Shown: positions 35,842-47,361 of the stretch, one piece after another | Position numbering within the stretch: the stretch's first letter is position 1 | How the letters are laid out: each line of letters opens with the position of its first letter | Assembly: GCF_000226095.1 (NCBI RefSeq) | Contig: NC_016473.1 | Coordinates: 4,836,001 to 4,900,000, forward strand | Direction of reading: 5' to 3' | Origin: Thermothelomyces thermophilus ATCC 42464 | Lineage: Eukaryota; Ascomycota; Sordariomycetes; Sordariales; Chaetomiaceae | Length of the DNA: 64,000 nucleotides | Notes under the pieces: generated by a model | What the model saw: only the letters and a program-made list of their open reading frames with translations | The model's database searches: none | What the model was told of the DNA's origin: nothing | Program-made: the position numbers and the translations under genes

Positions 35842-36292
35842 TGCTGAGGTCAATGTTTGGTGAGGTGTAGTAGAAGATCTGTCCTTCGATGAGTCTGAGC
35901 AGAGAAGTAGGACGACAGATTTTGACCGGAGTTGGTTATGTCACGGCTAGAGAGGGGCGAGCAGATGGGCTCCCCGGTAGGATAGTGTTGGATGTAAATG
36001 CCAGACGCGGACCCTTGCACGCGGCGCGCCTGTTTTTGTTGGAGCGCGGTCGCGCGCTGCCACTGGTGTTTAATGGCAACATTGAGCACGGCTTTCGTAA
36101 CTCTGACATGCAACGCGCCAGATGGATGACATATCGGGTTAGGGTTAGGGTGCTTTCCCACTTCGAGCACCATGGACTCGATGTTGCCGTCTCTCTTTGC
36201 AACGCGTATACACTCTTCAGTTGTTCTTCCGAATTAAACCGTTTATTTTCACGACGACTTGTACCGAAGAGTCATTGTAGTCTGATCTAGTG
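35842..36292. promoter_or_regulatory. Divergent promoter with telobox
   Basis: A 451-bp spacer between two head-to-head genes. It holds GGGTTAGGGTTAGGG at 36136-36150, two and a half telomere-type units. Confidence 0.6.
36136..36150 (+). promoter_or_regulatory. Interstitial telomere-type repeat (telobox)
   Basis: GGGTTAGGGTTAGGG, 143 bp before the ATG at 36293 and 295 bp before the ATG at 35841. It is too short to be a telomere remnant by itself, and a binding site for telobox factors is the more economical reading. Confidence 0.45.
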
Positions 36293-37625
36293 ATGGTGCT
36301 GCCACCAGCAGTGAGTAGATTGTGTCCCTCAAGCTGAAGCCTAACGACTGATCCCTTCACCTCAGACTCCCGCTCCTTCCCGTTTCTTGTCTTCTAAGAA
36401 GCCAAGCACACAGCAATGTGAAAATCAGACACCAAATCAAAATTATCCACGCGGGTCAAGCCAATTCTTTGTCACCCCGCGTTTTGCGACTGCTACACCG
36501 AGGCCATCCGCAACGCAGGCTACGGCGGCTTTCGCAACCCCCGCGCTGGCCATCAAGTCCAGAGCGCCTAGGAACCGCTCGACGCAGGACATAATCGATG
36601 ACAGCTCGCCTGTTTCCCCCAAATATGGATCACCGTCTTCGTCACCCAATGGCCATGCCACGCTCCCCGAGCCCATCGAGTTTGACTCGTCACTTGTCCC
36701 CCAATCGCCCTCCCCTGGAGAGCTCACAGAGGGACGCTCCCCCAAACGCAGGCGAATATCAATAGCATCATCCGGGACTGAAGCAGACCTGGTAGTAAAC
36801 TCTCAAAGATCGCAAGACAGCGACCTCGAGATCCTCTACGATGCACCGGGTGACCATATTGTGTCGTACTACTCGGATGTCGAGGATGATGAGGGTGACA
36901 AGGACCCGGTCATCTCATCCACCCAATCCATTACCTCCTCACCAACCCACAGCCAATTCCCGGCAGTTGAAACAGACGAAGCATCCGAGCTAGACGGCTC
37001 AGGGAGTGAACCCGACAGGGGAGCAACCGACCAGAAAGCCACGCCCAAACCCACCACCGGCACCAAGGACGCACTTCCGCGCACAGCGCCGCGTTTTAAG
37101 CTCACCGAACCCCCAGATAGACTACCCTCTCAGCCAGAGGTCTACCTGGCAGCGGATCTCTTTTCCCCACAGCGGCGCGGCACGAAGTATCTCCCCGGCG
37201 GGCTGGCTGCGGAGCTACGGGATTGGCTGGTGGACGTCAAAGGCGAGCTTGACAGAAGGGGAGAGGTGAAGGCCACGTCTTCTACTTTACGGTCCACGGC
37301 AGCTGCCGGCGGTGGCTGTGATGGCGTGGTGAGGCTTGTGGTCGAGGATGTTTCCCGTGGGGGGCCGGGAATGACTTTGGTATCCGGGAAGGTCCTGGAT
37401 GGAGAGTGTGCGAGAGGCCCGGACGGCAGAGTGAGAGTGATCCTGGCTGGTGGAGGCAACATCGAGGGTTTGGGAGGGGGCAAAGGCGGAGGGAACCCGA
37501 GGAAGGTTGCGCCTGGAGCGGTGGTGGCTGTTGGCCCCCCTGCGTGGGATGTTGAACTCGGCGGGCAGTGGGCGGTTGCGTGCCGCTGGGAGGTGGTAGA
37601 TGGAGAGGGGGGAGATGTGGGATGA
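36293..37625 (+). CDS. Unrecognised protein with disordered N-terminus and folded C-terminus
   Basis: Two exons, 36293-36310 and 36366-37625, with a 55-nt intron, giving 425 residues. The first exon encodes only MVLPPA and rejoins in phase with TPAPSRFLSSKKPS; without it the main frame has only a TTG start. Residues up to about 240 are Ser/Thr/Pro-rich and acidic in places (SYYSDVEDDEGDKDP), with a possible nuclear signal SPKRRRIS. The C-terminal ~160 residues look folded: PSQPEVYLAADLFSPQRRG, LPGGLAAELRDWLVDVK, VRLVVEDV and VRVILAGGG alternate strands and a helix, with Gly-rich linkers. No named domain was recognised. Nuclear location is a guess from the basic patch. Confidence 0.72.
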
Positions 37626-38044
37626 TAATTGCGAGAAACGGAGGAAGGGGGGAGTCCAGCATCAAAAGACAAGATATTTGATGAAGGGTGCCACTTGGTT
37701 GGACTCAGTGTATGGTATGGCCCTCGCAGTTGGCACGCCACCACCAGGGTTGAGCGAGAGTCGACTTGTAGGGTCCTTGTGTTGACCCTGCGATGAAGCA
37801 TGGGAGTGCTGAGAAAAGTGGGACCAGCGGCGGGTCTTGGCAGCGACTTTCATTCTCAGACTCGTCACATACACACAGAGAGTACTTGCATTCCAAGCAC
37901 CACAACACTCCAAATATGCCGGACGAACATCTCCCGGATGAGTCAGGTTTGGGTGTGACTGACCGACAGATGAGAACATCACTGGTCTAGGGCACTAGAT
38001 GGTTTGAGGGGCGGCCACAGCTTGGCAGCAATCAGAAAGAGAAA
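37626..38044. other. Intergenic region
   Basis: 3' flank of the 36293 gene and promoter of the formyltransferase gene, both plus strand. Nothing else seen. Confidence 0.55.
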
Positions 38045-38664
38045 ATGCTCCTATCGCGACGCGCTCGGTCCTCACTGAGAACAGTCGCGAGACGAATACC
38101 ATGGCGGCGACCATATGGTACGGGTTTCAAAAATTCCGACCCTCTACGAGTCCTGTTTTGTGGCTCGGACGAGTTCAGCTGTGCATCGTTGCAGGCCCTG
38201 CACGATGAGCACAAGATCAATTCCACGCTCATCCGATCCATCGATGTCGTCGTCAGACCAGGCAAGCCAACGGGTAGAGGATATAAGGTGATGAGAGAAG
38301 GTAAAGAGGCGACAACACAAGATACAGCATCGTACGGGCTCTGATGCGGCAGTAGTTCCCCTCCGCGGCCTGGCCAAGCAGCTCGACTTACCAATACACG
38401 AGAGAGACACCTTCACCGGTTGGAACGTAAGCTCCACGAATCTGCTCCCTTGCGTGTGATGACCATCCTTTTTTTTGTTGACGCCGCCAGATGCCCCAAC
38501 CTAACGGCGAGCCCATAAATCTCATCATAGCCGTGTCCTTTGGGCTCTTTGTCCCTTCCCGCCTCATCAACGCCTCCAAATACGGCGGTCTTAACGTCCA
38601 CCCTTCTCTCCTCCCAGAGTAAGCTGTTAAAGCCCCAAGTTCCACCTCCGCCCCCTCCCCCCCC

Positions 38665-38704
<40 letters not shown>

Positions 38705-39781
38705 TTTTTTTTTTTTTTTCCTCCTTTCCCCTCAAGTTTCGTTCCTTGCTCTAATCTTCAAAATCCGCACCTTTGAAATAGCCTCCGCGGCCCTGCCCCG
38801 ATTCACCACGCCCTCCTTGCTGAGCGCAACTACACTGGCATAACCATCCAGACCCTCTCCCCGGAGGCCTTTGACGCAGGTATCCCCCTGCTCCAGACGC
38901 CGGCGCCCGGGGTCCGCATCCCCGAGGGATGCACCCCGGAACAGCTGCACGAGATCCTCGCCCCGATGGGCGCCCAACTGCTTGTGCAGGCCCTCCGCGC
39001 GGGACTGCACGTGCCGCCGTACAGGCCATATGATCCGTTACCTTCGGAACAGCAGCAGCAGCAGCAGAAGCATCTGCAGCAACAGCAGGAGAAGAAGAAG
39101 GAGGAGGAAAAGGAGCGGCAGGGAGACAACGGCCAAGAACGCACCACAACGACACCCCACGCGTTCCCACCCCCGCCACCACCGCCCATGCACGCGCCCA
39201 AGATAACGCCGCAGGACAGACAGGTGCTGTGGACGTCGCAGGCCGCGCGCGAGGTGGCGGTGCGGCACCGGGTTCTCGGCTCGCTTTGGACGCATGTACG
39301 GATCGGAAGTCGTGGCAAGGGGGCTGGGAGGAGGAAAGGTAAAGGGAGAGATGATGGAGCGGGGGAAGAAGAAGGAGGAGGAGGAGGAGGAGGAGGAAAG
39401 GGGAGCGCAAGCGAGAAGAGGGCGATCTTGGAGGACCTGTCAGTCGTTCCCGGACCGCCGGGGCGAGCGGCAGCGCGCGCTGGCGCCGCTGTTGATGTTG
39501 ATGCTGCCCCTGCCTCTGCCCCTGCCCGGGAGAACTCTGACGGCGATGGGACAGTTGTCTGGGTGGAGAAGACGCCTCTATCTCGGACCAAGGAGGAACA
39601 GAGGAAGAACGGCGGGACAGTGGGAACGGAAAGCAAGTGTGTCACGTTGCCGTACTGGGTGGATGCTGACGGGGAGGGCGTCGTTGTGCGGATGTCGAAT
39701 GGCTCGTGGCTGAGAATCGGAAGGATCAAAGTCGAGGGATCAACATCCAAGCCTGCGAGGTTGGTTCTCGGTGCTAGATAA
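38045..39781 (+). CDS. FMT1: Mitochondrial methionyl-tRNA formyltransferase
   Basis: Four exons: 38045-38300, 38356-38426, 38491-38618 and 38782-39781, giving 484 residues. The N-terminus is Arg/Ser-rich (MLLSRRARSSLRTVARRIPW), a mitochondrial presequence. The formyltransferase core follows: LRVLFCGSDEFSCASLQAL, PIHERDTFTGW, SFGLFVPSRLINA, then GGLNVHPSLLPDLRGPAPI with the catalytic Asn and His, assembled across the third splice, and DAGIPLL with the catalytic Asp position. It formylates Met-tRNA for mitochondrial translation initiation. The C-terminal half contains a large low-complexity insertion (Gln-, Lys/Glu-, Pro- and Gly-rich) between about residues 225 and 380 and ends with the tRNA-binding-like WLRIGRIKVEG. 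The last intron has a CT/T tract over 50 nt long. Confidence 0.9.
38668..38719 (+). repeat. CT dinucleotide plus poly-T tract in FMT1 intron 3
   Basis: About 14 CT units followed by about 24 T, inside the intron 38619-38781. It likely serves as an extended pyrimidine tract; exact length is uncertain in assemblies. Confidence 0.8.
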
Positions 39782-40187
39782 TGAAGGCGAAGGTTGCTAG
39801 CACGATGTAGAGGGGCAGTTGTATGCAATTCGACGCAAATAAACCTTATTAAGAAAGCATTTTGGAAGAGCTTCCGATGCTTGGAACGTCGGACCGGTAG
39901 GGGTCCAGTAACATTAGTGTGGCAGTCAAGTTGCCATACCAGACCACGTCCGTTGATATGAATCGAGACTAGTGTACATTAAGGTACGCTACCAGTAGCA
40001 TCGCAAATTTATGTCGAAGCATGAGCGTACCTATCGTGTGGGAAAGTCAAATAGAAGGCATTTCCCTTGCTAGATCATTCAGCCAGAGACGCCCTCCGCC
40101 ATAAAGATGGATTCCCGCATGTCATGTTCGCAGGTGACTTCCTCACACACCGAGAAATCCCCCGTCATCTCTTACATCTTACACTTC
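39782..40187. other. Intergenic region between convergent genes
   Basis: 3' flanks of FMT1 (plus) and the STF2-like gene (minus). Slightly A+T-rich; no gene seen. Confidence 0.55.
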
Positions 40188-40705
40188 TTAGTGCGACTTG
40201 TTGTCATCAACGCTCGAGGCGCTTGACGGGCTCACGGTCTTGTTCTCCTCTTCCTCGGCACCCATGTGCTCTTCGAACACGGGCTCAGGCTCATTGACCT
40301 CAAACTTGGTCTTGAAGTTGTCAAGGTTGCTCGACAGACTGCTGCTATTGGACCGACGGCGTGCGTTGTGAAAGTTGAAATCTTCATCTAGAACTTCGTC
40401 GCCGGCATTGCCCCTGTACTATGTGTAAGTAGACTGTATCGTGACGGAGATATTGCGATGGAAGAAAAACTCGGCTTACCAGTTGGCTCGACCAGCGCCG
40501 TTCTTCTTCGTCTTTTTGGGGTCGGCATCGGGAAATCCATGCTTGGCAAAGTATTTCGGCAGCGGTTCATGCGGAACAGCGGTGCCGTCGGCCAGGCCGG
40601 CATGGTCCTTGTCGTTGAACTTGTGAGAGCGAGTCACTACACGAAAGAGCGGTTGTTAGCTGCTCCGCTCATGATGTTATCCGAGAGCAGGAGTTGAGCC
40701 TTACT
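40188..40705 (-). CDS. STF2/TMA10-like small protein with a split start codon
   Basis: Minus-strand coding exons are 40705 (A of the ATG only), 40480-40636 and 40188-40413, giving 127 residues. The A at 40705 is followed by a GTAAGG donor; the acceptor GTGTAG then supplies TG, making ATG ACT CGC, i.e. MTRSHKFNDKD. No other in-phase ATG exists before the conserved block, and yeast Stf2/Tma10 also begin MTR. LPKYFAKHGFPD and KKNGAGRANWGNAGDEV match the family core (PKYF...KKQGSGKGNWG.PGDE). In yeast these proteins are linked to F1Fo-ATPase inhibitor stabilisation, ribosome association and desiccation tolerance. The second intron is 66 nt with TACAG acceptor; an alternative TAG seven bases upstream would break the frame. 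Confidence 0.83.
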
Positions 40706-43077
40706 CTTGATGAGCTGTACTCGATAGCGAGATGGAAGAGGGCTGAACGCAGGTTGTTGTATGTCCCACTGCGGCCAAAGTCAGTATCATGCAGACGATG
40801 CGGGGTCGCTTCTCGGACAGGTATGCGTTTAGACAACGGGAGGAGGGGGAGGAGGGGCTTTATGTACCCTGAGAGATGTCGTGGATGTCAGAAAGTGACA
40901 GAAGTCAAGAAAGAAACCGTCTTCTAGTGACGAAGGCGGGATGCACAAGCGCTAAACAAGGTTTCGGTGATGAATTGGATGGAACAAGTCAATGGATGGC
41001 AAACGTTTGATGGATGGTTGATGGATCGAGACACCGAGAAGAAATAGAGAGGTAGAAGATGGGAGCTGCCATCTCTTTAAGGCAACAGTCAAACTCTCAA
41101 TGGGCGACTTGGTACGGACCAGTCACAGCTCGATTCGATCAGGCGAGCAGCTCCAAAAGGCAAGAACAAGGGGGGGCCGGGGCGGGAACACCGCAGTAGC
41201 GGGGAGTCAAGGAGGCGTTGGGTGTCGCGTGATATGGTGTAAGCGGGTACATTGGGGGTATGAGTCTGGGCTGACCGTCACTTAACTTCGCGATCTGCAT
41301 TTTGAACATGCTAGGGTCCTAGATCGTCTCATTCACCAATACTACAAGTAGGAGTTGTACGGCGTCGCATTTCCGATTGATAACATTGAGGGCCTTTGAC
41401 ATGCTGTGCTGTCCCTTGAGGGCCCTGGTTCTCGACCGTATCCTCTCGTGTTGAGGGCGTGTTGGAGAAGCGTGTGACATCAGCCTCTCCACTCGGTTTC
41501 AGGGACCCCTGGTTCGCTAGGACGAAGCATTTTGCGGGGTAGCGTGACACCATGCTGCTAATGGCTAGCGCCACTTGCCGGCTGTCTCCGGCAGGCACGG
41601 CTCCTGTATACACTGGAAGCTTCGATCTTTCAGGATGAATTGATTTAAGGAAGTTTATGTGCTGAGATCAGGGCAGGCACTGCTTTGTAGAGAGTTCTAG
41701 TGTAGTTGAGGTTTCTCTCTGTTTGCCACCGTATCAGGGAGGAAGTAAACATTGCCATACTTGTTTGCATATACGTGTACATACAATTGCTGCGGACGTT
41801 TTCGATCAGGCCAGACCCACCCTGGCATGCCGCAACTGGCGTGATCTGGGCCCATTAGGCAACGTGATGACGAGACACGCTCCCGGGTCCCCAGCCCAGC
41901 CTTCCAAATTGTTATCTGCTAGATCAAGGATTTGACTCAAAGAAGCTATTGCGTTTGCGCGTCCTACGGAAAACATTAATGCGTAAACAGAGCTGCCATC
42001 ACTGCTATTCTTCGACGAAAGTTGGAGAACACGGTGTCCCTTACAGCGCACTTACGTGCCCTCCTCATTCTTTGTTTGTGCACATTTGCATCACGATTCT
42101 TCTGCTTCCTAGATTGCCTCTGCCGTTTGCCAACTGTACAGCCAAATGGGCAATTCATTGCTGGGAATGGATGGTAGTCCCCTCACTGATGGAACATGAT
42201 ATGTCTTGGCACTCCCCGCAGCGGCTCTGAGACGGCCCCTCAGCAATGGGGCTTGGAACGTTGTGTTCTTTTGCATAACTACGAGCCAGTAGCCTAGAGC
42301 ATTTAGTATCTGATTACTTAAGGTACTACCTGGAAGGGAATCTATGTAGTACGGATTACAATGAGTTCATTATAATGCTCAGCTTATTCAATGGGCTTTC
42401 GGTCTGCCAAATGAGGCGCATGCCGATATCGGCCGCCTTTGACTGCGACCAGTTGTTTACTTATGTACATAGTAGTACAGTGCAGGCAAGTGACCGCGTA
42501 TCCATAAGCAGACGAGACTGTGGCTAATCTTTGATCTGTCCTAGGTCAGGGCAAGTGTCTATAACACCCAAGGAAGCTTGCAACAGGCCGTTTCTCGAGT
42601 CTGGAGGGCCGCGAGCTAAGCAGTTCGATACGCCACAAGGTATGGAAAGTCATTCTGGGTAGCTTTCTCGCCCGTAGAAGCCTTGACTTAACAGCGGGAT
42701 GCCAGCCCACCGGATCCCCCCGCGGCACTGTGCTGTATTAGTGGCGATTCCGATGATTGGTAATGCGCACGATTGGGTGGCAGGGTCTAGTGTGAGCATC
42801 TCCGCTGTCACAGCGAGCAACTCCACGGAAAATTCCTGCCATTACCAATCTTATCGCGGTCACCCCTCCTTTTTTGAGACGGGTATTCCAGATTGATAAC
42901 CACCAGAACGCGATCGCGAATTCCTCGGAATCGCGCACACACACACTCTCTCTCTCCTGTCTCGCTCACAAACTTCGCCTTTCGTTTACCTCCGCCTGCT
43001 CGACATCTCACCAACCCCGCCATTGCCCCATACTCCCCGATCCGCAACGCAACGCCACCAAAAGTTTCGGCCTGAAG
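40706..43077. other. Intergenic region, about 2.4 kb
   Basis: The right of the STF2-like gene holds its 5' leader and promoter; the left of DRE2 holds an A/C-rich and CT-rich leader from about 42940. Between 41700 and 42550 the sequence is A+T-richer with stop codons in all frames. No gene, tRNA or recognisable element found. Confidence 0.5.
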
Positions 43078-44286
43078 ATGGCTCCCGGCCTTGATTTAAC
43101 CCCCGACTTCAACCCCCCCACCGCGGGGCAATCCACAACAACCACGACGACGACAACATCAACACCAAGCACGGGAAAGCGCACCCTCCTCCTGGCGCCC
43201 CCGTCTCTGGCCGCGCGCGAGGACCGCCTCTCGGAGCTGTTCGCCGCCTACCCGCGGGTGACCACCGACCTGCAGATGCTCGACCGCCTCGCCGCGGGGT
43301 TCGTCTCGTTGCCCGCCGCCACCTACGACCTGGTGCTGGTGCTGACCGACCCGGACGGCGCGCGGCGCTCCGAGGCGGCCGCGCTGCTGCGCGACCGCGC
43401 CGTCTGGACGAGGCTCGCGCCCGCCGTGCGGGCCGGCGGCCGGGTCAGGAGCGAGGACGGGAGCCTGGGGGTGGGCACTAGCGGTGAGCCCGAGGGTCGG
43501 GAGGCGGTCCTGGCGGGGCTGGTCGCCGATGCCGGGGGGGACGGGTTCGTGAAGCCGGAGTATGCCGAGGAAGAGGTTGTGCCGCTGCGGCTTGGGGCGG
43601 GCAAGAACAACAAGAACAACAAGACAACAACCAACGGGGCGGGCATCAAGCCGGCCACTGCTCCTGCTCCTGCTCCTGCTGCTGCTAATGGCAGTAACGG
43701 CGCGCCGGCCGGAGTCGGGTTTGTGGATCTCAGCGACGATCTCGAGCTGGATGCCGAGGACGACGACGACGTCATCGACGAGGATACACTGCTCACAGAG
43801 GAAGACCTGCGGCGGCCGATTGAGCAGCCACCCGAGTGCCGGCCCCAGCCGGGCAAGAAGAGACGGGCATGCAAGGACTGGTATGGCCTCCTCCCAAGCC
43901 TACTCCCCTTTCCCGGCCCCAACTCGTGCAAATGAAGAAGCTAACGGGTACGCACCTTAGCACATGTGGTCTCGCGGCAAGGCTGGAATCCGAGGACAAG
44001 GCGCGGCGCGCCAAGGCCGACAGCAAGTTGAACACGCTGAAGCTCAAGTCAGAGGACCTGAACGAGCTCGACTTCACGGTCCAGGGCAAGACGGGATCCT
44101 GCGGTAGCTGCTACCTTGGGGACGCCTTCCGGTGCTCCGACTGCCCCTACATCGGCCTACCCGCATTCGTAAGCATACCTTGAGTGCCTCTGCTTCTCTT
44201 TCTTTGATCGCAAACGTTAGTGGCTGACAATTGGGCAGAAACCGGGAGAGGAGGTCAAGATCTTGAACAACACTGTCCAGCTGTAA
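43078..44286 (+). CDS. DRE2: Cytosolic Fe-S cluster assembly protein Dre2 (anamorsin)
   Basis: Three exons: 43078-43880, 43961-44168 and 44239-44286, giving 352 residues. The N-terminal ~150 residues are the degenerate methyltransferase-like domain ([18 protein letters not shown]), followed by an Asn/Lys/Thr/Ala-rich linker and an acidic segment. The Fe-S sites are at the C-terminus: [17 protein letters not shown], assembled by the first splice, and [15 protein letters not shown] (C-x2-C-x7-C-x2-C). It works with the diflavin reductase Tah18 to feed electrons to the cytosolic Fe-S assembly machinery. The closing [17 protein letters not shown] is conserved. Introns are 80 and 70 nt with GT...AG ends. 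Confidence 0.94.
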
Positions 44287-45320
44287 GAGAATGGGCAGCC
44301 GTTCATGCTCAGCAGCAGACACAGTTGAAGGGAATGGCGATATCTTGAGGTCATTCGAGGCGTCACTCGCCAATACGAAACAAAAGTGGCGTAAAGTGAC
44401 GAAGGATTGGTCGGGTGTGAAGCAACGTAATTTGACGTGCTTCCATCCATGCCGAGAGTGCAGGACGGCCGGCGGTATGCACCGCTAGATCCTATGCTTC
44501 CCACGTACCCTGTAGGGTAGCATCTTCAGGCCGAATCAACTGCCAGGAAGAAGCTCTGTCTCAGTGAACGATGTGATGTAAATGATGAACAGACCGTTAG
44601 AGTCACTTTGGTTTTTTTTTTTTTTTTTTTTCAAATACCACCCCGTCTTTCAAGTGCTCTTTTGTGATGATATTCAGTTCGTGTTCGTGTATTGTCTCTC
44701 CGTCCAGTAGGTCTGCTTGCTGCCTCGTTCCCTGGAAAGAATGTTCTCTTTGCAACTGCAACTCACTCTTGCCATCGCGAGCAGGGGAGGTTTCTGCTCC
44801 AAGTCTAATTTGATGCTCAACAGGTAAAGCGCAATCCTCTGATGTTTAACACGACGCGGGACAGCTTCCCCGTTTCTCCTTCTGCACCGGCCCTGTCCTC
44901 CAGATGCCCAAGGCACAGCAGCCGGGTCGGGTCCCGGCCCTGACGGAGAGAGCTCTCTGTCGAGCATCATAGTCTATCTCTCCGGATACCGGACAGTCGC
45001 CGATGGGAAAGCGGAACTCGGGGCGTCAATAGGGAGCTTGGAAGGGGGAGGGCGGCAGTTCTGGGGAGCATAGCCGGAGAAAGCCGTGGCAGTGTATCTT
45101 GCCATTCAACAGAAATTGGTTTGTCTCCTATGGACGGATTCCTACAGCCCTCCGGGGGCTTAACCTCCCAGGAGAGGCGGACTCGACGGGGATTGAAACC
45201 TCTGTGCATTTCCCATCTGCACCATGAGCCGCTCGTCATTCGACAACAAACCATCCATGAATGCCCTATGTACATATGTGTGAGCAGGGAAACTAGTATT
45301 TCACCCTTAACCAAAACATA
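44287..45320. other. Intergenic region between convergent genes
   Basis: 3' flanks of DRE2 (plus) and KEX1 (minus). A T-run of about 22 lies near 44610-44632. No gene seen. Confidence 0.55.
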
Positions 45321-47361
45321 TCATGAACCCCCATTGGTCTTGCCCGCCCCGTTTTCCTTTGCCTTTCCAGCACTGCCCTCCTCCTCCTCCTCCCCTCTGT
45401 CGTCATCGCTATCCGCCCCGAGGCTGTACCTCGGATCTGCCTGTCCCTCAGCAGGCGGGCGCACACGAAGCGAATCCAGCTGCGTCTCGTCGAAATCTCC
45501 GGCCTCAACATCCCGCCTGCCGCCCCTTCCACCAGGCGAGTTCCGAAACACCGCCATCCTGGAGGACCCAGCCTCCTCGCCCGCGAGGCCCTGGTATCCG
45601 CGCCTCTTGCGCCGCTCCCGCCAGATGAAATATCCCCACGCCGTCGCGGAGACGGCGACAATGACTAGCACAATCTCGCCCGACCGGCGGTAGGCCTCCC
45701 ACTTGGCAGCGTTGAGCTTGGCCTTCTCGGCCTCCTGGTTGGCGGTGCTGTTGCCCGCGGTCCCGCCGACCGTCGTCTCGGGGCCCTTCTCGCCGTCGAG
45801 CCGCGAGTCGGTGGGCTTGCCGCCGATGGAGCTAATGTCGACGCCCATGAAGCGGTCGAGCATGTCGCGCGTGCGGCGCGGATAGTCAAAGGGAACCATG
45901 TGGCTGGCGTTGTAGAAGACCACGTATGTCAGGTTGCGCGCCTCCTGCCAGAAGCCGGCGTCCTCGCCCTCGAACGTCCAGTCGCGGCGGGGCGCCCACG
46001 TGCCCGGGGAGAGTTCGAAGCCGCGGCCGCCGTTCCAGGACATGCGGCTGATCAGAGCTTCGGTGCCCAAGTGATTGCAGATGAGGTCTTCAGCCCCCGA
46101 GAAGAGTAAGACGGGCACCTCACTCAGGATGTCCGGCAGAAGGTCGATCGAGGGCTTAGATTTGACGGGGCGGAAGTTGCGGCTGACTTGGCCGTCACAT
46201 TCGACCCAGCCTGTCACCTTGTTGGGGTTGATATGGAGCGCTTCGATAACCTCCTTGCGACGGAGATACGGCGCCGCGTGTTTCAGGTCGGGCGGCCAGT
46301 TCATGCCGCAGGACGGGTACGTGTCCTTCAGGCGCACGTCATACATGTTGTAGCACTCTAGCTTGTTGTCCTTGTTGCGGGTAGCCGTCAGCTGCAGGAT
46401 ATCCTGAAGAACTTTCTCGCAGTCCTCGTTGTCGACAGCGCTCTCGCCGATCGCGAGCTGTTTCTGGCAGATGCGTAGCTGGACCTCGAGTTTGTTGGCA
46501 ATGTCGCTCCCCTTTTGCACTAGGCCCTTTTCGAATGCGAATTGGAGATATGCTTCGTACTGCTCTGGTGGCGAGATCCATCCATTACCGATGAGCAGGC
46601 CCTTCAGGTTCCACTTGTGCTTCGTTTCCGGGAGCTTGTTCCGCGCGAGGATGTGCTTCGCAATGTAAGGGATATACTGGCCCGCGTACGACTCTCCAGC
46701 AAAATAGATCTGGGGTGGGCAAGTTAGCAAGTGATGGAAGGGGAACACCATGAGACAGGGAAAACGCACGTCGTCGTGTTCATACTCTGGAAACAGAGCA
46801 TACCACTTCTCCAGGAAGATAATGAATTGCTTGGCCATCTCGTCCAGCTCGTGGACGAACGAGTCTGTGTCGACGTAGCTGAATCCGGTACCGACGGGAT
46901 TGTCAACAAACAAGACGTTGGCAAACTCGTTCCATGCTCCGTCGTTGTAGACAAGCGTCTTGTCGTCCTTCAATCGGTAAGGCCCAATCTCCATCAACGC
47001 GCCGTCCTCAGAGCTGCATCCCGGCCCGCCGTTCAGCCAGATGACCGTCCGCTGCTTGTTCGCAATGTGCAAGTTCTGGAAATGCCAAAAGAAGATGTTG
47101 CCGTTGTGTTCGGGGGTGATTTCAACGTGCCTTGAACCAGTGGTTAGCCTAAACCTGCGCTGTATCTTTGCCCTAGCATTTCGGAGCTTACCCAGCATGC
47201 ATCTTCATCACAGGCTCCTCGGGAGCGCCTGGAAGGGAATGGACGAAATAGTCGCCTGCGGACTTGTCGGCGACCGCTAGCGTCGCCGTCCATGGCAGGG
47301 TCAGCGCGGCGATGATGGCAGACAGGCGCCTCCAGCCTGTCCATGACTGACTGGGAGCCAT
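45321..47361 (-). CDS. KEX1: Pheromone-processing serine carboxypeptidase Kex1
   Basis: Three exons on the minus strand: 47192-47361, 46770-47130 and 45321-46709, giving 639 residues. A signal peptide ([19 protein letters not shown]) opens the protein. The S10 catalytic triad is visible: Ser in FAGESYAG (about residue 184), Asp in [12 protein letters not shown] and His in [21 protein letters not shown] is the substrate-carboxylate site. Near the C-terminus is one membrane segment ([17 protein letters not shown]) and an acidic cytosolic tail, as in Kex1 of the late Golgi, which trims C-terminal Lys/Arg from precursors cut by Kex2. The 60-nt intron 46710-46769 contains no in-frame stop. Confidence 0.95.

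Noticed and set aside
36136-36150. Subtelomeric or chromosome-end fusion signal
   Set aside because: Only two and a half repeat units between two ordinary genes; a promoter box is a simpler reading.
38830-39828. 332-codon minus-strand frame opposite FMT1
   Set aside because: Simple-composition shadow (Ser/Pro/Cys/Leu runs) produced by the G+C-rich repeats of the formyltransferase gene; no family resemblance.
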